Shown: positions 51,522 through 61,352 of the stretch, in pieces | Position numbering within the stretch: position 1 is the stretch's first letter | Layout of the letters: the number at the start of each line of letters is the position of its first letter | Assembly: GCF_014174495.1 (NCBI RefSeq) | Contig: NZ_JACJHR010000040.1 | Coordinates: forward strand, 1-64,000 | DNA: 64,000 nucleotides | DNA from: Amycolatopsis echigonensis | Lineage (GTDB): Bacteria > Actinomycetota > Actinomycetes > Mycobacteriales > Pseudonocardiaceae | Reading direction: 5' to 3' | Position numbers and translations under genes: made by a program | Notes under the pieces: model-generated | The model's input: the letters and a program-made list of their open reading frames with translations, nothing else | Database searches by the model: none | What the model was told of the DNA's origin: nothing

Positions 51522-52334
51522 ATGGGCAGTACGGAACTGGGCGACTTCCTGCGCGCACGCCGCGCACAACGCACCCCGGAGGACGCCGACGTGCGCTACT
51601 CCGGCAGGCGCAAGGTCAACGGGCTGCGCCGCGAGGAAGTCGCCGTGCTGGCCGGGGTGAACGTCGACTACTACGCGCGGTTGGAACAGGGCCGCGAAAC
51701 CCGGCCGTCACCGCAGGTGCTCGACGCCCTCAGCCGCGCGTTGGACCTGGACCCCGACGCGCGCGAACACCTGTACCGCCTCGCCGGCACCGCCCCGCCT
51801 GACGTGCCTTCCCCCGCGCCCCGCACAGTGAGCCCCGAACTCCGGCAGCTCATGGACAGCCATCCGCACGCGCCCGCGTTCGTAATCAACCGCGTCCTGG
51901 ACATCCTGGCCGCGAACACCCTCGCCGACGCGCTGTTCTCCCCCTTCAGCGCAGCGGACAACCTGGCGCGAATGACGTTCCTCGACCCGGCGGGGCGCGA
52001 GTTCTACGCCCGCTGGGACTGGACCGCCCAAGCCACCGTGGCGAACCTCCGCGCGGCAGCCGGAGACCCCGCCCAGCCGCGGTTGGTCGCGGAACTCAGC
52101 GAGGGCAGCGAGGAATTCCGTGCGCTGTGGGAAACCCATCAGGTACGCGGAAAGACTCGCGAGCCGAAGCATCTCGTGCATCCGGCGGTCGGGCCGCTGA
52201 CGCTGACCTATCAGGCGTTCGACGTGCGCAGCGCGCCTGGGCAGCAGTTGATCATTTATCAGGCTGAGCCGGGCAGTGCGAGTGCTGATGCGCTCTCGTT
52301 GCTGCGGACTATTCCGCTGCGAGTGCGCACTTAG
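51522..52334 (+). CDS. XRE-family regulator with MmyB-like ligand domain
   Basis: A 270-residue regulator: helix-turn-helix at about 5-80 (GLRREEVAVLAGVNVDYYARLEQGRETRPSPQVLDAL) and an MmyB-like PAS-type ligand-binding domain from about 105 to the end. Such proteins are common in actinomycetes next to divergent SDR genes and may bind fatty-acid-like ligands. TACCCT lies seven bases before the ATG, a leaderless promoter pattern. Likely targets are the two SDR genes. Confidence 0.9.
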   Translation: MGSTELGDFLRARRAQRTPEDADVRYSGRRKVNGLRREEVAVLAGVNVDYYARLEQGRETRPSPQVLDALSRALDLDPDAREHLYRLAGTAPPDVPSPAPRTVSPELRQLMDSHPHAPAFVINRVLDILAANTLADALFSPFSAADNLARMTFLDPAGREFYARWDWTAQATVANLRAAAGDPAQPRLVAELSEGSEEFRALWETHQVRGKTREPKHLVHPAVGPLTLTYQAFDVRSAPGQQLIIYQAEPGSASADALSLLRTIPLRVRT

Positions 52335-52932
52335 CGACAAATCGGCGGCCGCGCCGTGTCGAGTTCCGAAAGCAGGGGCGGTCGCGCAAGCGCCGTCGGC
52401 CAAGCGCGCGTCGGCTGGCCTGGCGAATCCAGAGCGTCGGCCTTGGCAGGACAAACCCCCGCCGCCGACCCTCGTTGGCGTTCGCAGGCAGACTCGATCC
52501 CGCAATCACCGCTGACCAAACGCTCGTCCGCGGATCTGGCGGAAGCCAGGCGAATCCAGCACGCCGTCCACGGCAGGACAAACCAGCGCCATCAACCATC
52601 GCTGGCCTTCGGAGGCAGACTCGGTCGCGCAATCGGCGTTGGTCAAGTGCGCCTCGGCGGGCCTAGCGGGAGCCGGGTAACTCCGGCGCGTCGGCCTCGG
52701 CGAGACAAACTCGCGCCGCCGACCGTCGCTGGCGTTATGCGCCCTCGAGGCAGGGCGTGCGGCGCGGACCGGCCCGTGTTCCCACGATGCGGGCCCGTTC
52801 GCCCCGCACGCCGGCCGCCGGGGGCGCGCGTCGGTGCCCGAGCGCACTTGCGCGCGCGTGCACCGGCGGCCTCCGGCCGGGGTCGTGCCGCCCGGGGGAA
52901 AGCGGCGCGGGCCCGGCCGGGGCCTCGGCGGG
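52335..52932. repeat. tandem array of three 127-bp repeats in a gene-free gap
   Basis: The motif CAGGACAAAC marks units at 52447 and 52574, with a variant GAGACAAAC at 52702, exactly 127 bp apart each time. Each unit has a block like CCGCCGACC, CGCTGGCGTTCG, CAGGCAGACTCG and a GGCGGAAGCC-like block. After about 52760 the sequence is a GC-rich stretch with no gene I can support up to the end of the Rpf gene. Frames through the array are spurious. Confidence 0.8.
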
Positions 52933-53610
52933 TTACTTCGTGACGATCTTCTGGCCGACCAGGATCAGGTTGGCGTCGGGGATGTACTTCGCGTTCAGCT
53001 GCTGCAGGTGCTGCCATCCGCCGTCGACGTCGAGGTTCTTGGCGATGCCGGACAGCGTGTCGCCGGCGACGACGGTGTAGCTGCCGTCCGGGTTCGAGGC
53101 AGGCGCGGCGTGCTTCGGCGCGGACTTGACCGTCGCCTCGGCCTTGACCTCGACCTTCGGCTTCGCGGCCGCGGCCTCGACCTCGGCGGAACCGCCGGAG
53201 GTGTCGCCGCCGAAGTCCGCGTAGCTCGCCGGGCCGGAACCGCCGCGGCACTGCCACGGGGCGGAGCCCTGCTTCGCGTAGATCCGGTCCGCGACGATCT
53301 GCTGCTGCGCGGGCGTGGCCTTGTCGGCCGTCGGGGCGAACTGGCCGCCGCCGTTCGCGAGCCACGTCTTCGTGACGATCTGGAACAGGCCGGCGGGGCG
53401 GCCCGCGCGCTGGCCCGCCGCGGTGTTGTTGACCGCGGTCGGGTTGCCGCTGCTCTCGCACTTGACGATGCCGGCCTGCCCCGGGAAGGCGTTGGCCGTG
53501 CCGGCCCCGGCGAGGCCGATGCCGCCGAGGGTGGCGCCCGCGAGAGCCGCGGTCGCACCGGTGCGCTGGAGAACTGTTTTCGTTTTGCTGGGTTTGCTGT
53601 GCCGTCCCAC
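52933..53610 (-). CDS. resuscitation-promoting-factor-type transglycosylase with LysM
   Basis: A 225-residue secreted protein: basic start and signal peptide to about residue 40 (ALAGATLGGIGLAGAGTANA), an Rpf-like lysozyme-fold domain at about 41-118 (IVKCESSGNPTAVNN with the catalytic Glu, GLFQIV, WQCRGG), an Ala/Lys/Pro/Glu linker, and a C-terminal LysM repeat (YTVVAGDTLSGIAKNLDV...LILVGQKI). It cuts peptidoglycan glycan chains and helps exit from dormancy or growth. The GTG at 53610 has GAAGGAG ten bases before it. A leader of over 100 bases precedes it; I could not confirm a known riboswitch in it. Confidence 0.92.
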   Translation of the reverse strand: MGRHSKPSKTKTVLQRTGATAALAGATLGGIGLAGAGTANAFPGQAGIVKCESSGNPTAVNNTAAGQRAGRPAGLFQIVTKTWLANGGGQFAPTADKATPAQQQIVADRIYAKQGSAPWQCRGGSGPASYADFGGDTSGGSAEVEAAAAKPKVEVKAEATVKSAPKHAAPASNPDGSYTVVAGDTLSGIAKNLDVDGGWQHLQQLNAKYIPDANLILVGQKIVTK

Positions 53611-54976
53611 GGTGGGTGGGCTCCTTCGCTGTCCACGCCGCACCACCGTCCTCGCGCCCGATCTGGGCAGCGAGCCGCGACGGTGCGCGGCGGCTTCCGG
53701 GTCGCTGATCCTCGGGGTAGATCGCAGGTCACCGCGAAAGCTCGAGAAGATTACGAAACGGAAACAGCAGGTGTACAGAGTCAGTGGGATCGGCCACAGA
53801 TCGCCTCGGCGCGTAGCAGTCAGGCGACGGTGCGTCATGCCTACAACTGGACACTTAGTGAGTCGATCACGGCTCAACCGCAACGTTCATTCACCAGATC
53901 GATGCGTCAACCCGGGCAAAATTAGCAACGTTGGTAACTTTCTTACTATCGGTATAGTTAGGTATCTTCATGTGTCACCGTTATTACGGTCGAGATCAAC
54001 ACGCCTCCGCGGACCTCGTTCACCCCCATTACGACCCTCGGTCCGGCCGCGCAGATCCCGCCAGACCAGGCCCGCTCCCCCGGACGCACCCGCGCCCGCC
54101 ATCCGCCGCCACCGCGGTCTGAACCAGCGGACCGCCGGGCCAGACCGCCTATATGGTCTGGACCACCGCCGCCGCCCCGCCGAGTCCGGCCGCTGAAACC
54201 GCCGTCCGCCGCCCGTCCTCGACGGAAACAGCACCCGCACCCCAACCTCGACGGCGAAAAGGATGGGAAACCTCGGCATTTTCCTCATCCGGCATATCCC
54301 GCGACCACCCAGAAACCATCGCGTCCCGCGATCCTCCTCCCCTGATTCACACACCGGAAACGGAAGGTGAATATTCACGCCCCGTTTCGCGTCGCCGCGA
54401 ACACCGTTGCCGATTCAGTCCATCAGCCCAGCACGGCGAACTCCGCGAAATCGCCGCGTTCACTCTCCTGGCGCATTGCCTTGCCTCATCCCGGCCGATT
54501 CTTTCCTTTCCGGAACCGGGTGCCGTCCGCCGCCGGACAACGCGTCGTTCCTCCAACGACGGCTGCGCTACGCTGTGCCCCGCGGTATTCCAGGGAGGCA
54601 ACCCCGGGGAGGGCCGCGCCGAACGCGACCCTCTCCCGCCTCTGCCCGCGACCCGCCGTTTTCCTCGCCGCCGTCCCTTTTCCGGCGGTGCGCGAATCCC
54701 TGCGAAAAGGAGGAGAAGCGCATGACGGACGCTCCGCGCGCCGTCGGCGGAACGCATCTCCGGGCCGGAACCGGAGCATTCTGCCCCGGCAAGGAAACGC
54801 GAGAACCACTGCTCCGTTTGTTTGGGAAAAAGTGCGCCAGGCGGCCCCCGCCGGCACCGAGCGGGAACGGTTCATCCCGAACGCCCTTTTCGGAGGGAAG
54901 ACCGCCGCGCACGGGGCGGTCTCCCGGCGGCCGGGTCCGGCCGCGACACCACCACTGCCAGGGGAGAACAGGCCAG
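53611..54976. other. 1.37-kb gene-poor stretch with AT-rich promoter-like site and strong ribosome site
   Basis: No gene is supported here. At 53930-53975 the sequence is unusually AT-rich and TTGGTA, 16 bases, TATAGT could be a plus-strand promoter. Near the right end AAAAGGAGGAGAAG precedes an ATG at 54722 that is in frame with the aminotransferase, giving either an 85-residue low-complexity extension or a leader peptide. A GACCGCC...GGCGGTC hairpin at about 54900-54925 sits between that ATG and the aminotransferase start. Confidence 0.5.
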
Positions 54977-56344
54977 ATGACCATCCTCGCGCATCCCGCG
55001 CCGCTCACCGGTCCCGCTGTCCACTGCGATCTGCCCGGCCCGCGCTCGGCCGAGTACCTCGCCCGGCAGGACCGCCGGGAACCGAACGCCCGCGGCGGCC
55101 CGCGGCGGCTGCCGATCGCGATCACCGAGGGCTCGGGCAGTTTCGTGCGCGACGCCGACGGCAACGTCTTCATCGACTTCCTCGCCGGGGCGGGCGTGCT
55201 CTCCCTCGGGCACAACCATCCCGAACTGGTCGCGGCGATGACCGCGCAGCTGAGCAAGGTGACCCACGCGCTCGACTTCGCGACCCCGGTCAAGGACGAG
55301 TTCTCCGAAGCCCAGTTCGCGATGCTGCCCGAGGCGCTGCGCTCGAGGATGAAACTGCACTTCTGCGGGCCGGCCGGGACCAACGCGGTCGAGGCCGCGC
55401 TGAAGCTGTGCAAGACCGCGACCGGACGCGGCGGCGTCGTGTCCTTCCAGGGCCGGTTCCACGGCAGCGCGCACGCCGCGCTCGGCCTGACCGGGCCGGC
55501 CGGACGGCGACCTGGCCCGGGCACCCTGCCCGGCACCCAGTACCCGCCGTACTCCTCGTGCCCCCGCTGCCCGGCCGGACCCGATGCCGACACCTGCGCG
55601 GCGACCTGCCCGGACCTGCTCGAACGCTCGCTGCACGAATCCGGCGACGGCCTCCCGCTGCCCGCCGCGGTACTGCTCGAACTGGTGCAAGGCGACGGCG
55701 GCGTGGTCCCGGCGCGAGCGGATTTCGTGCACCGGGTGCGCGAACTGACCCGGGAACTGGGCATCCCGCTGATCGTCGACGAACTGCGGACCGGCTGCGG
55801 CCGGACCGGGACCTGGTTCGCCTTCGAGCGCTACGGCATCGAACCCGACGTGATCGTCGCGTCCAAAGCACTCAGCGGAATCGGCTCGCCAGTCTCGCTG
55901 ATCATCTACGACGAACGCCTCGACAACTGGGCCCCTCGCGCGCACGGCACCCCCCTCGGCAATCAGCTCGCCTTCGCCGCGGGCGCGCGGGCGATCGAGG
56001 TCGTCAACCGCGACAGCGTGCTGGACAACGTCGTCGAACGCGGACACCAGTTCGAGGAGCTGCTTTCCCCGCTGGCCAGCCACCCGTGGGTGACGGACGT
56101 GCGCGGCACCGGGCTGATGTGGGGCATCGAACTCGCCGACCCGCGTACCGGCGCACCAGCGTCGGAACTCGCGCTGGCCGTGCGAAACCACGCGTTGCGG
56201 CGCGGGCTCATCGTCGAAGTGGGCGGACGCGGCGACAGCGTGGTGCGGTTGCTGCCGCCGCTCAACGTCACCGCGGACGTCGTGCGGACGGCCGCCGGAA
56301 TCCTGTTGGCCGCGCTCGACACCGCGACCCGCGAGGCGCACTGA
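54977..56344 (+). CDS. class III aminotransferase, diaminobutyrate-2-oxoglutarate transaminase-like
   Basis: A 455-residue PLP enzyme of the class III type. ITEGSGSFVRDADGNVFIDF near 45-63, GPAGTNAVEAALKL near 134-147, VDELRTGCGRTG near 261-272 and the PLP lysine in VIVASKALSGIGSP near 292-305 resemble L-2,4-diaminobutyrate:2-oxoglutarate aminotransferases, which amidate aspartate semialdehyde. The usual Glu in the VDEVQTG-type motif is Glu followed by Leu-Arg. The ATG at 54977 matches family length; an in-frame ATG at 54722 has the better ribosome site. It is 8.7 kb from the diaminopropionate cluster and a link is speculative. Confidence 0.85.
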   Translation: MTILAHPAPLTGPAVHCDLPGPRSAEYLARQDRREPNARGGPRRLPIAITEGSGSFVRDADGNVFIDFLAGAGVLSLGHNHPELVAAMTAQLSKVTHALDFATPVKDEFSEAQFAMLPEALRSRMKLHFCGPAGTNAVEAALKLCKTATGRGGVVSFQGRFHGSAHAALGLTGPAGRRPGPGTLPGTQYPPYSSCPRCPAGPDADTCAATCPDLLERSLHESGDGLPLPAAVLLELVQGDGGVVPARADFVHRVRELTRELGIPLIVDELRTGCGRTGTWFAFERYGIEPDVIVASKALSGIGSPVSLIIYDERLDNWAPRAHGTPLGNQLAFAAGARAIEVVNRDSVLDNVVERGHQFEELLSPLASHPWVTDVRGTGLMWGIELADPRTGAPASELALAVRNHALRRGLIVEVGGRGDSVVRLLPPLNVTADVVRTAAGILLAALDTATREAH

Positions 56345-56388
56345 TATTCGGTCGACAGGGCCTTTCCTGGCGCGCAAGATCACCAGAC

Positions 56389-56886
56389 GTGACCGACCTC
56401 GCCGCCATGCCGCTCGACGATGCCCAGCTGTCCGAAGCCCAGCCCGGCGACGCCGCTGAACTCCTGGTGCTGCAACGGTGCTGCTGGGTACCGGAGGCGA
56501 TCGTCAATGACACCTTCGATGTCCCCGCCCTGCACGAGGACCTGGACACCGTGCGCGGCTGGATCGAAGCCAGTCGCGTGTGGACAGTCCGGATCGGCGG
56601 ACGGCTCGTCGCGGCGGTGCGCGCCCACCTGAAGGAGGACCGCTGGGAGATCGGCCGCCTGATGGTGGCTCCGGATCTCGCCGGACAGGGCGTCGGGCGG
56701 TGGTTGCTGAGCTACGCCGAGCAGCAGGCCCCGCCCGAGGCCACGAGTCTGGTGCTGTACACCGGAGCGGGCAGCGAGCGGAACCTGACGATCTACCGGC
56801 GCGCCGGGTACGAAGTGGCCGAACCGCCCGCGAACACGCTCGGGAAGCACATTCGCGGGACGGTTTTCCTGACGAAGAAGATTTAA
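56389..56886 (+). CDS. GNAT-family N-acetyltransferase
   Basis: A 165-residue acetyltransferase with the acetyl-CoA motif IGRLMVAPDLAGQGVGRWLLSYAEQQAP at about 86-113 and a late YRRAGYEVAE segment. Substrate is unknown (amine, antibiotic or protein N-terminus). The GTG at 56389 is taken as start because CAAGAT lies eight bases upstream as a leaderless -10; an ATG at 56407 is also in frame. It follows the aminotransferase by 44 bp. Confidence 0.85.
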   Translation: MTDLAAMPLDDAQLSEAQPGDAAELLVLQRCCWVPEAIVNDTFDVPALHEDLDTVRGWIEASRVWTVRIGGRLVAAVRAHLKEDRWEIGRLMVAPDLAGQGVGRWLLSYAEQQAPPEATSLVLYTGAGSERNLTIYRRAGYEVAEPPANTLGKHIRGTVFLTKKI

Positions 56887-56974
56887 GGTTTCGCCTTACG
56901 CAGCAACGCAAACCCGCCGATCGCCGTACATCTCGCCGCGCCCGGCAACGGAATCGACGCCAGGGACCGCGACC

Positions 56975-58153
56975 TCAAACGGTCCGCACCGGGAAACCGT
57001 GTCGTCGCGCGACCAAGACCACCGCTAGCACCGGCACCATCAGCACCAGCACTGCCCACGGAAACGACGCGCTGCCCGCCGCGTCGAGCAGCACCCCTCC
57101 GACGATGCCGCCGGCGGCCATTGCGGCGTTCCACAGCGTCACGAGCATTGCCTGGACCGGGTCCGCGGACTCGCCGCCCGCGTCTCCGGCGGCGGTTTGC
57201 AGCAGGGTCGGCACTCCGCCCCAGCCGAGGCCCCACAACGCGGCGGCCGCGTACACGAGCGCGGGCTCGGTCGCGAGCAGTGCCGCGGCGACGGCGACCA
57301 GCAGTGAGCTGACGACCATCAACAGCCTCAGCCGCCGGTGGATCTGCGCGCCGACGAGCCAGATGCTCGCGATCGAGGCGAGCCCGAAGGTCAGCAGGAC
57401 CAGGTCGGTGTCGTCGCCCATGCCCAGGCCGGTGAGGAAGGTGGCGAGGTAGGCGTACAACACGGTGTGCGCCAGCACGAACACCAGCGTGACGAACAGG
57501 ACCGCCGCGACTCCGGGGATCCGCAGCGCGGGCAGCATCTTCGGGCGCGCTCCCCCGGGCTGTCCGGGGAAGTCCGGCACGGCCGCGCCGATCCAGGCCA
57601 GCAACACCAGCGTGAGCACGGTCATGGCGAGGAACGCGGTACGCCAGCCGGCGAGCTGGCCGACGAACGTCCCGGCGGGCACGCCGAGGCACAACGCGAC
57701 GGGGATGCCCGCCATGGCGATCGCGATGGCACGGCCCTGCGAAGCGGGAGCGACGAGGCGTCGGGCGTACCCGGCCAGCAGCGCCCACGCGAGACCGGCC
57801 GCGACCCCTGCGACGAACCGCGCGACCATCGTCAGGCTGTACTCCGACGAGACGGCCGTGACGGTGTTGGCCAGGGCGAATCCGGCCATCGAGGTCAGCA
57901 GCAACCGTTTGCGCCGCCAGCCGGAGGTGGCCGCGGAGAGCGGGATCGCGGTCAGCACGGTGCCCAGCGCGTAGACCGTGACGGTCTGCCCGGTCGCGGA
58001 TTCGCTGACGCCGAGCGAGCCGCTCATCGCGGGCAGCAGACCGGCGGGCAGCGTCTCGGTGAGGCTGGTGATGAACACCGCGGTGGCGAGGGACAGGAGC
58101 GCGAAAAGCGGAAGCCGCCCGGTGGGAGCGACGGTGGCTGAGGTGGAGCTCAT
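56975..58153 (-). CDS. MFS transporter (AraJ/sugar-efflux type exporter)
   Basis: A 392-residue twelve-helix major-facilitator exporter. It starts LPLFALLSLATAVFITSLTETLPAGLLP, with RKRLLLTSMAGFALANT between helices 2 and 3 and GIPVALCLGVPAGTFVGQLAGWR as the drug-efflux-type motif C. The sequence resembles AraJ and chloramphenicol-resistance-type proteins; the substrate is unknown. The ATG at 58153 is chosen by the start of helix 1. It is divergent from the AfsR/SARP regulator, with 79 bp between, so that protein may control it. Confidence 0.9.
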   Translation of the reverse strand: MSSTSATVAPTGRLPLFALLSLATAVFITSLTETLPAGLLPAMSGSLGVSESATGQTVTVYALGTVLTAIPLSAATSGWRRKRLLLTSMAGFALANTVTAVSSEYSLTMVARFVAGVAAGLAWALLAGYARRLVAPASQGRAIAIAMAGIPVALCLGVPAGTFVGQLAGWRTAFLAMTVLTLVLLAWIGAAVPDFPGQPGGARPKMLPALRIPGVAAVLFVTLVFVLAHTVLYAYLATFLTGLGMGDDTDLVLLTFGLASIASIWLVGAQIHRRLRLLMVVSSLLVAVAAALLATEPALVYAAAALWGLGWGGVPTLLQTAAGDAGGESADPVQAMLVTLWNAAMAAGGIVGGVLLDAAGSASFPWAVLVLMVPVLAVVLVARRHGFPVRTV

Positions 58154-58232
58154 GCGCCCACAGTGCGGACCGGGCCTTCGGGAATGTTTACGATCGACTG
58201 ACGGTGGCCTGATGACGCGACGGGAGCGACGC

Positions 58233-61217
58233 ATGCGGTTCGGCGTACTCGGCCCGCTCGCCGTCTGGAATGAGACGGGCGCGCCGGTCACCGTGCCCGA
58301 AGCAAAGGTGCGCGCGCTGCTCGCGACACTGCTGGCCAACGACGGCGGACCGGTCAGCCCGGACCGCCTCGTCCAGGACCTCTGGGGCGATCACCCGCCA
58401 AGCAAACCGGCGGGCGCGTTGCAGGCCAAGGTGTCGCAGCTGCGCCGGATCGTCGGCCGAGACGGCGTCGAGCGGCAACCGGCGGGTTACCGGCTGCGGA
58501 TCGACCACTCCGATGTCGCCCAGTTCCGCGACCTCGTCGCCCAGGCACGCGCGACGGCGGACCCCCGAGCCCGGGCGGCGCGCTTCGCCGAAGCCCTGGA
58601 TCTGTGGCGCGGCGAGGCGTTCGCCGACTTCGCCGACGAGGAGTTCGCGCGATCGGCCGTCCACCGGTTGTCCGAACTGCGCCTGGCCGCGGTGGAAGAA
58701 CGAGCCAAAGCGCAGGTCGAAGCGGGTGACTACTCCCCCGCGGACGATCTGGCGGACGTCATCGCGCAGCATCCGCTCCGGGAAGGCTTGCGAGCAGCGC
58801 AGATGCGTGCGCTGTACTTGCGGGGACGGCAGAGCGAAGCCCTTGCGTCCTATACGGATCTCCGCACCCGGCTCGCCGAGGAACTGGGCGTCGACCCGAG
58901 CCCGGAGCTGCGCGCGCTGTACGAATCTCTGCTCCGCCAGGACTCCGGCCTGGCTGCCGAACCACGCGGCAATCTGCCCCGGCCGTTGACCCCGCTGATC
59001 GGCCGGGAAGAAGCGCTCGCCCGGCTGGCGCGACTGTCGGAGAGGCTGGTGACGCTGACCGGGCCGGGCGGGGTCGGCAAGTCGCGGCTGGCGATTGCCA
59101 CGGCGGGACTCGGTGAGTTCCCGGACGGCGTATGGCTGGTCGAATTCGCGGGCGTGCGCGGCTCCGCCGCCGACCTCGCCGAAGCCGTCGCCGCCGTGCT
59201 CGGAATCCGCGACTCGGCCGACTCCGCCTCGCCGCTCCACCGGCTCGCCGCCGCCCTGCGCGACCGGCGGACGCTGCTCGTCCTGGACAACTGCGAGCAC
59301 GTCGTCGAAGCCGCCGCCGAACTCGTCGAAACGCTCCTCCGCACCACCCGTGACCTGCGTATTCTCGCCACCAGCCAGGAACCGCTCGGACTGCCGGGCG
59401 AGACCGTGTTCGCAGTGGAACCGCTGCCGCCCGCCGATGCGGTGCGGCTGTTCACCGAACGCGCCGCCGCCTCCGCCCCGGATTTCGCCGACGATCCCGA
59501 CGCGATCGCCGAAATCTGCCGTCGCCTGGACGGCCTTCCGCTCGCACTGGAACTCGCGGCCACCCGCGTGCGCGGCTTGGGCGTGCGGGAGCTGGCGGCC
59601 CGGCTCAACGACCGGTTCGCCGTCCTGACCCGGGGGTCGCGCGGCGCGCCGGCGCGGCAGCAGACCTTGCGCGCGGTGCTCGACTGGAGCTGGGACCTGC
59701 TCAGCGAGCCGGAGCGGACCGTCCTCAGCAGACTGGCCGTCCACCGCGACAGTTTCGATCTCGCCGCCGCCCAAGCCGTCTGCGCGGGAGACGGCGACGT
59801 GGTCGACCTCGTGCTCCGGCTGGTCGACCGGTCGCTCGTGTCCGTCACGCACGGGCCGACCGGCGTCCGGTATCGGCTGTTGGAATCCGTTGCCGCGTAT
59901 GCCGTCGAGCGGCTGGCGGATCCTGATGCCACACGCGGCCGACACCTGCGCCACTACCTGGAAATCGCCGAGAACGCCCGCTTGCACGGTGCCGAACAGC
60001 GGGCTTGGCTCACCCGGCTGGACGTCGAAGCGGGCAACCTGCGCGCGGCATTGGACGACGCGATCTGCCGGTCGTCCCCCGAGGCGGCGCGGCTCGCCAC
60101 GGCGCTGTCCTGGTGGTGGCTGCTGCGCGGCAGGCTCACCGAAGGCCGCCGGATGCTGTCCGCCGTTTCCCGGGTCGTCGGGCCGAATCCGGAGCTCACT
60201 GTCCTCAATGGATCGTTCGCCCTGCTGACCGGAGAACAGCCGGTACCCGATTCGCCGGACAGCGTCCGCGCGCTGTGGCTGCGCGCCTACAGCCTGTTCA
60301 GCGTCGGCGACCTCGCCGCCAGCCGCGAGGTGAACGCACGGGCCCTCGCCCTCGCGACCGCCGAGGACGACGAATGGGGCGTCGCCGCCGCGCTCGGCCT
60401 GCGCGCGATGCTCGGCCTCGTCCGCGGGGACCTCGACGGACTCGGCCGGGACGGTCTGCGCAGCGCCGAGATCTTCCGCCGCCGCGGCGACCGCTGGGGC
60501 GAACTGCAGACCATCCCGCCGCTGGCCGCGCTCGCCGAAATCAAGGGCGACTACGCCGAAGCCGCGCGCCGCCAGCACGAAGGACTCGCCATCGCGCGCG
60601 AGTTGGACCTGCAGGCGGAAGTCTCGGCGAGACTGTCCGGCCTCGGCCGCCTGGCGCTGCTCGAACGCGACTGGCCGCGAGCCCGCGACCTGCACGAACA
60701 AGCCCTCCGCATCGCGGCCGACCACGGCTATACCTACGGCCGGATCCACGCCGAAATGGGCCTCGCGCTGGGTGCCCGCCGCTCCGGCGATCTCGACGCC
60801 GCCGAACAGCGCCTCACCCGCATCCGCGACGAATACCGCGGCTTGTCCTCGACGGCGGGCGATCATTTACTGTACGCGGAACTCGGTTTCGTCGCCGAAC
60901 TCCGGGGTGACGTGGTTCAGGCGAGGAAGTATCACCTGCAGGGCTTGGAATACGCGCGAATGCTTGACGAGCCGCGTGCGTTCGCGCTGTCGCTGGAGGG
61001 GCTGGCGGGCACGGTGGCTCCGGAATCCGCCGCGCTGCTGCTCGGTGCCGCGGACGCGGCGCGGCGCAGTGTCGACGCGCCCCTTCCCGCAGCGGAACGG
61101 GGTGACGTGGACCGGATTACCGAAGCGGTACAAGCGATTCTCGGCTCCCGCTTCGCCAGCAAATTCGAGCGGGGTGCCCGGTTGTCGGTCGAAGACGCGA
61201 CCAGACTGGTCTCCTGA
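58233..61217 (+). CDS. AfsR/SARP-family transcriptional regulator (BTAD, NB-ARC, TPR)
   Basis: A 994-residue regulator. The order is an OmpR-type winged helix (1-90; MRFGVLGPLAVW, SPDRLVQDLWGDHPPSKPAGALQAKVSQLR), bacterial transcriptional activation domain (about 95-245), a STAND ATPase with Walker A GPGGVGKSRLAIA near 277 and Walker B TLLVLDNCEHV near 352, then TPR-like helices to the end. Such proteins activate specialised-metabolite or export genes. GGGAG six bases before the ATG at 58233 decides the start over the ATG at 58212. It probably controls the divergent MFS gene. Confidence 0.92.
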   Translation: MRFGVLGPLAVWNETGAPVTVPEAKVRALLATLLANDGGPVSPDRLVQDLWGDHPPSKPAGALQAKVSQLRRIVGRDGVERQPAGYRLRIDHSDVAQFRDLVAQARATADPRARAARFAEALDLWRGEAFADFADEEFARSAVHRLSELRLAAVEERAKAQVEAGDYSPADDLADVIAQHPLREGLRAAQMRALYLRGRQSEALASYTDLRTRLAEELGVDPSPELRALYESLLRQDSGLAAEPRGNLPRPLTPLIGREEALARLARLSERLVTLTGPGGVGKSRLAIATAGLGEFPDGVWLVEFAGVRGSAADLAEAVAAVLGIRDSADSASPLHRLAAALRDRRTLLVLDNCEHVVEAAAELVETLLRTTRDLRILATSQEPLGLPGETVFAVEPLPPADAVRLFTERAAASAPDFADDPDAIAEICRRLDGLPLALELAATRVRGLGVRELAARLNDRFAVLTRGSRGAPARQQTLRAVLDWSWDLLSEPERTVLSRLAVHRDSFDLAAAQAVCAGDGDVVDLVLRLVDRSLVSVTHGPTGVRYRLLESVAAYAVERLADPDATRGRHLRHYLEIAENARLHGAEQRAWLTRLDVEAGNLRAALDDAICRSSPEAARLATALSWWWLLRGRLTEGRRMLSAVSRVVGPNPELTVLNGSFALLTGEQPVPDSPDSVRALWLRAYSLFSVGDLAASREVNARALALATAEDDEWGVAAALGLRAMLGLVRGDLDGLGRDGLRSAEIFRRRGDRWGELQTIPPLAALAEIKGDYAEAARRQHEGLAIARELDLQAEVSARLSGLGRLALLERDWPRARDLHEQALRIAADHGYTYGRIHAEMGLALGARRSGDLDAAEQRLTRIRDEYRGLSSTAGDHLLYAELGFVAELRGDVVQARKYHLQGLEYARMLDEPRAFALSLEGLAGTVAPESAALLLGAADAARRSVDAPLPAAERGDVDRITEAVQAILGSRFASKFERGARLSVEDATRLVS

Positions 61218-61352
61218 GCGAGATGTCCACATAGGACAATCACCAGCCTGGTGCCGTCGTCACCAGGACAACCGCCGCCTAGCTCCCCGGCCCGCGCCGC
61301 CGCACTCTGGGCACCAGAGCCGCACCCCGGCGGCCGGACTGGAGCGAATCCC

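Noticed and set aside
53611..53760. Leader of the Rpf-LysM gene as a c-di-AMP (ydaO) riboswitch
   Set aside because: Such riboswitches often precede Rpf-type genes, and a long leader is present, but I could not match the conserved core by eye; a covariance-model search would decide.
54977..56344. The aminotransferase as a member of the diaminopropionate cluster
   Set aside because: It is 8.7 kb away with unrelated cell-wall and SDR genes between; only the substrate class is similar.
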